Shown here: positions 62,597 through 64,000 of the stretch, one piece after another | Layout: each line of letters opens with the position of its first letter | How positions within the stretch are numbered: position 1 is the first letter of the stretch | NCBI RefSeq assembly: GCF_002482385.1 | Contig: NZ_DLFW01000024.1 | Span: forward strand, 1 to 64,000 | From: Dysgonomonas sp. UBA7710 | GTDB taxonomy: Bacteria > Bacteroidota > Bacteroidia > Bacteroidales > Dysgonomonadaceae | DNA length: 64,000 nucleotides | Direction: 5' to 3' | Program-made: the position numbers and the translations under genes | The notes under the pieces: generated by a model | The model's database searches: none | The model's input: only the letters and a program-made list of their open reading frames with translations | What the model was told of the DNA's origin: nothing

Positions 62597-64000
62597 ATGA
62601 AAAAATTTTTTCAAACATTAAAAGGTATTTTTCAGAAACTTAATCTGATAGATAAGGCCCAGGCTGATCAGCTATCGGAAGAAGAATGGAAAAATATAGC
62701 CCAGGAGTATGAAGCTCAAAATCCAGGGCGTAATTTTGATACGGATCTGGCTACTGCTTTAAAAGAAGAGAACGATGCCAAAGCGCTAGCCGAACAACAA
62801 CGTTCTCAAATATTGGCTATTGCAAACCGGGTTTTACCGGCTTCTAATGAATCTGAAAATAATGGAGGTGAAAGTGAAAATGAAGGTTCACCTAAACCTT
62901 CAGATAATGTGGATCCGGTAGCGATTGTACAGAAAATGGCTGACGCTATTGAAAGTATGGCCGCGAGAGCTAACCACGATAAAGCGGAAGACGAGACCAA
63001 GCCGGTATTCAATATCAATGGACCGGGTACAAACAAAACTCACTTCCTGGGTATAGCACATTCAATGTTTTCATTGGATAAACGCTGGAACAAAATTGCG
63101 GCTAACACAAGTTATGCCACTCAGAATCCTACGCCTACAGCCGAAGACTTCGAAGAATTTACAAAAGAATATCGCGCTTTCGGGTTAAGCCTGTCGCAGC
63201 GTTATGCTTATCTCAAAGAGAATAATATGCTCGATGCTAAGCGCTTGATGGCATTCGAGAATGATTATTCCGGACTGGATCCTGCTAATTTGCCGGATTA
63301 CTATCTTATTCGCCGTCAGGATGCTTTGATAGCACGCCTGATCACAATGTATAACATCTATGATGTATTTCCGCGTCGTTATGGTGTGCAGGACCGCGAA
63401 GTGATGTTCTCAGCATTCTTCGATACTGTATCCCAGGCATGGCAGGAAGGCGAAGTCTTCAAAGGTAAGATGGATCTTCAACCGGAACTGGCGTATGTAG
63501 ACGACGCTATGATCAAGTTGAAGTTCAAGCCTATGAAAGAGATTGAGCGTATGTATATAGGTTATCTGAATACAGAAGGCTCTGATCCTATGAAATGGTC
63601 TCTTATCGAGTGGCAGATACTTAATGTTATGACTCAGGCCATAAGTGAGCAAAATCACCGTCGTATTATGGGTGTTTACGTACATCCTGAAACCGGTATA
63701 CCGGGACATTATCTGAATTCTTCTACAGGTATTGTTTACACCCTGATTCGTTATGCACATGAATTCAAACTTAAGATTCATGACGATTCTGCTTATATGG
63801 GTTATACTGATAGCACATTCCTTGAAACCGTTCAGGATATGCTGGAGGAAATCAAACTCGATATAACAGAAGATTATACTGTTCCTTTCGAAAAGCTCTC
63901 TGTTATCCTGAATACGAACCATAAGCTTTGGTGGAAAAAGAACTGTCGCGCAAAATACGGCAAGGATCTTGATTTTACAGGCCCTGACAGCATGATGAAT
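62597..64000 (+). CDS. Putative major capsid/structural protein, 5' part only
   Basis: 468 codons open to the window edge from the ATG at 62597. Residues 1-130 are a helical, acidic, scaffold-like region (LKEENDAKALAEQQRSQ, then a Glu/Asn/Ser-rich linker). From about residue 140 a compact domain begins (FLGIAHSMFSLDKRWNKIA, LPDYYLIRRQDALIARLITMYNIYDVFPRRYG). Position directly after the S49 protease and the delta-domain-plus-core layout suggest a phage capsid protein. No family can be confirmed from sequence alone. Confidence 0.65.
   Translation, partial: MKKFFQTLKGIFQKLNLIDKAQADQLSEEEWKNIAQEYEAQNPGRNFDTDLATALKEENDAKALAEQQRSQILAIANRVLPASNESENNGGESENEGSPKPSDNVDPVAIVQKMADAIESMAARANHDKAEDETKPVFNINGPGTNKTHFLGIAHSMFSLDKRWNKIAANTSYATQNPTPTAEDFEEFTKEYRAFGLSLSQRYAYLKENNMLDAKRLMAFENDYSGLDPANLPDYYLIRRQDALIARLITMYNIYDVFPRRYGVQDREVMFSAFFDTVSQAWQEGEVFKGKMDLQPELAYVDDAMIKLKFKPMKEIERMYIGYLNTEGSDPMKWSLIEWQILNVMTQAISEQNHRRIMGVYVHPETGIPGHYLNSSTGIVYTLIRYAHEFKLKIHDDSAYMGYTDSTFLETVQDMLEEIKLDITEDYTVPFEKLSVILNTNHKLWWKKNCRAKYGKDLDFTGPDSMMN

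Larger units (their letters stand above)
44501..64000 (+). mobile_element. Prophage, left part, right end outside window
   Basis: Host housekeeping genes stop at 44357. From 44611 there are two leftward XRE-type regulators, a divergent rightward array of closely packed small genes, two DNA methyltransferases, a DGR, a primase-ATPase, an HD hydrolase, an S49 head-type protease and a capsid-type protein still open at 64000. This order (repressors, early and replication genes, then head genes) fits a temperate tailed phage. No integrase or transposase was seen. The left limit is approximate. Confidence 0.85.

Overview
The window looks like a Bacteroidales chromosome, plausibly Dysgonomonas or a relative; genus is inference. 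Supporting signs are Bacteroidetes-type promoters (TTG or TTTG, about 19 bp, then TAnnTTTG) in front of tRNA-Glu/rpsT, rpsP and the cobalamin operon, a hybrid two-component system, an S46 dipeptidyl peptidase, a FISUMP-type surface protein, an rpsP with a long Ala/Glu tail, and many short dispersed intergenic repeats.

Layout, host part (1 to about 44.4 kb). 0.4-7 kb: a secreted Ig-repeat/FISUMP protein flanked by a 44-bp inverted repeat, then a Tricorn-like S41 protease. 7.3-12.2 kb: a one-protein sensor kinase/response regulator and an LTXXQ-like periplasmic protein. 13-19.6 kb: lepA, a flavin reductase, a GyrI-like domain protein, speA, a lipoprotein and a DUF3667 membrane protein. 19.6-26.1 kb (minus strand): a B12 synthesis cluster, in transcription order cobQ, cobD, cbiB, pduO, cobU, plus an AlkZ-like winged-helix protein, headed by a cobalamin riboswitch with its own promoter. 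26.1-44.4 kb: B3/B4 domain protein, NAD(P)HX repair enzyme, M23 peptidase, tRNA-Glu, rpsT, rpsP, hemW, an acyl-CoA ligase, a flippase, a DPP7-like S46 peptidase, a SUFU-domain protein, a BamE-like lipoprotein and an AddB-like nuclease.

Layout, prophage part (about 44.5 kb to the window end, open on the right). Two leftward XRE-type regulators face a rightward early operon of small proteins (LuxR-type HTH, Cys-rich, Myb/SANT-like), a C5 DNA methyltransferase, a diversity-generating retroelement (DGR), a Dam-type methyltransferase, a 1350-aa primase-ATPase, an HD hydrolase, an iteron-like origin candidate, an S49 head protease and the start of a capsid-type protein. No integrase, terminase or portal gene lies in the window.

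The centre of interest is the DGR at 49.6-53.6 kb. Three consecutive small genes (126, 157, 131 aa) each carry a 73-bp variable repeat. A noncoding template repeat at 51034-51106 matches all three. In the core, differences fall at template adenines (all 15 are changed in at least one copy), with one exception. A DGR-type reverse transcriptase (YADD, IGNYLSQ) follows. Two features are unusual: a PAPS-reductase-like gene, apparently frameshifted at a G7 run, sits between template and RT; and the targets are small and embedded among DNA-modification and replication genes rather than next to tail genes.
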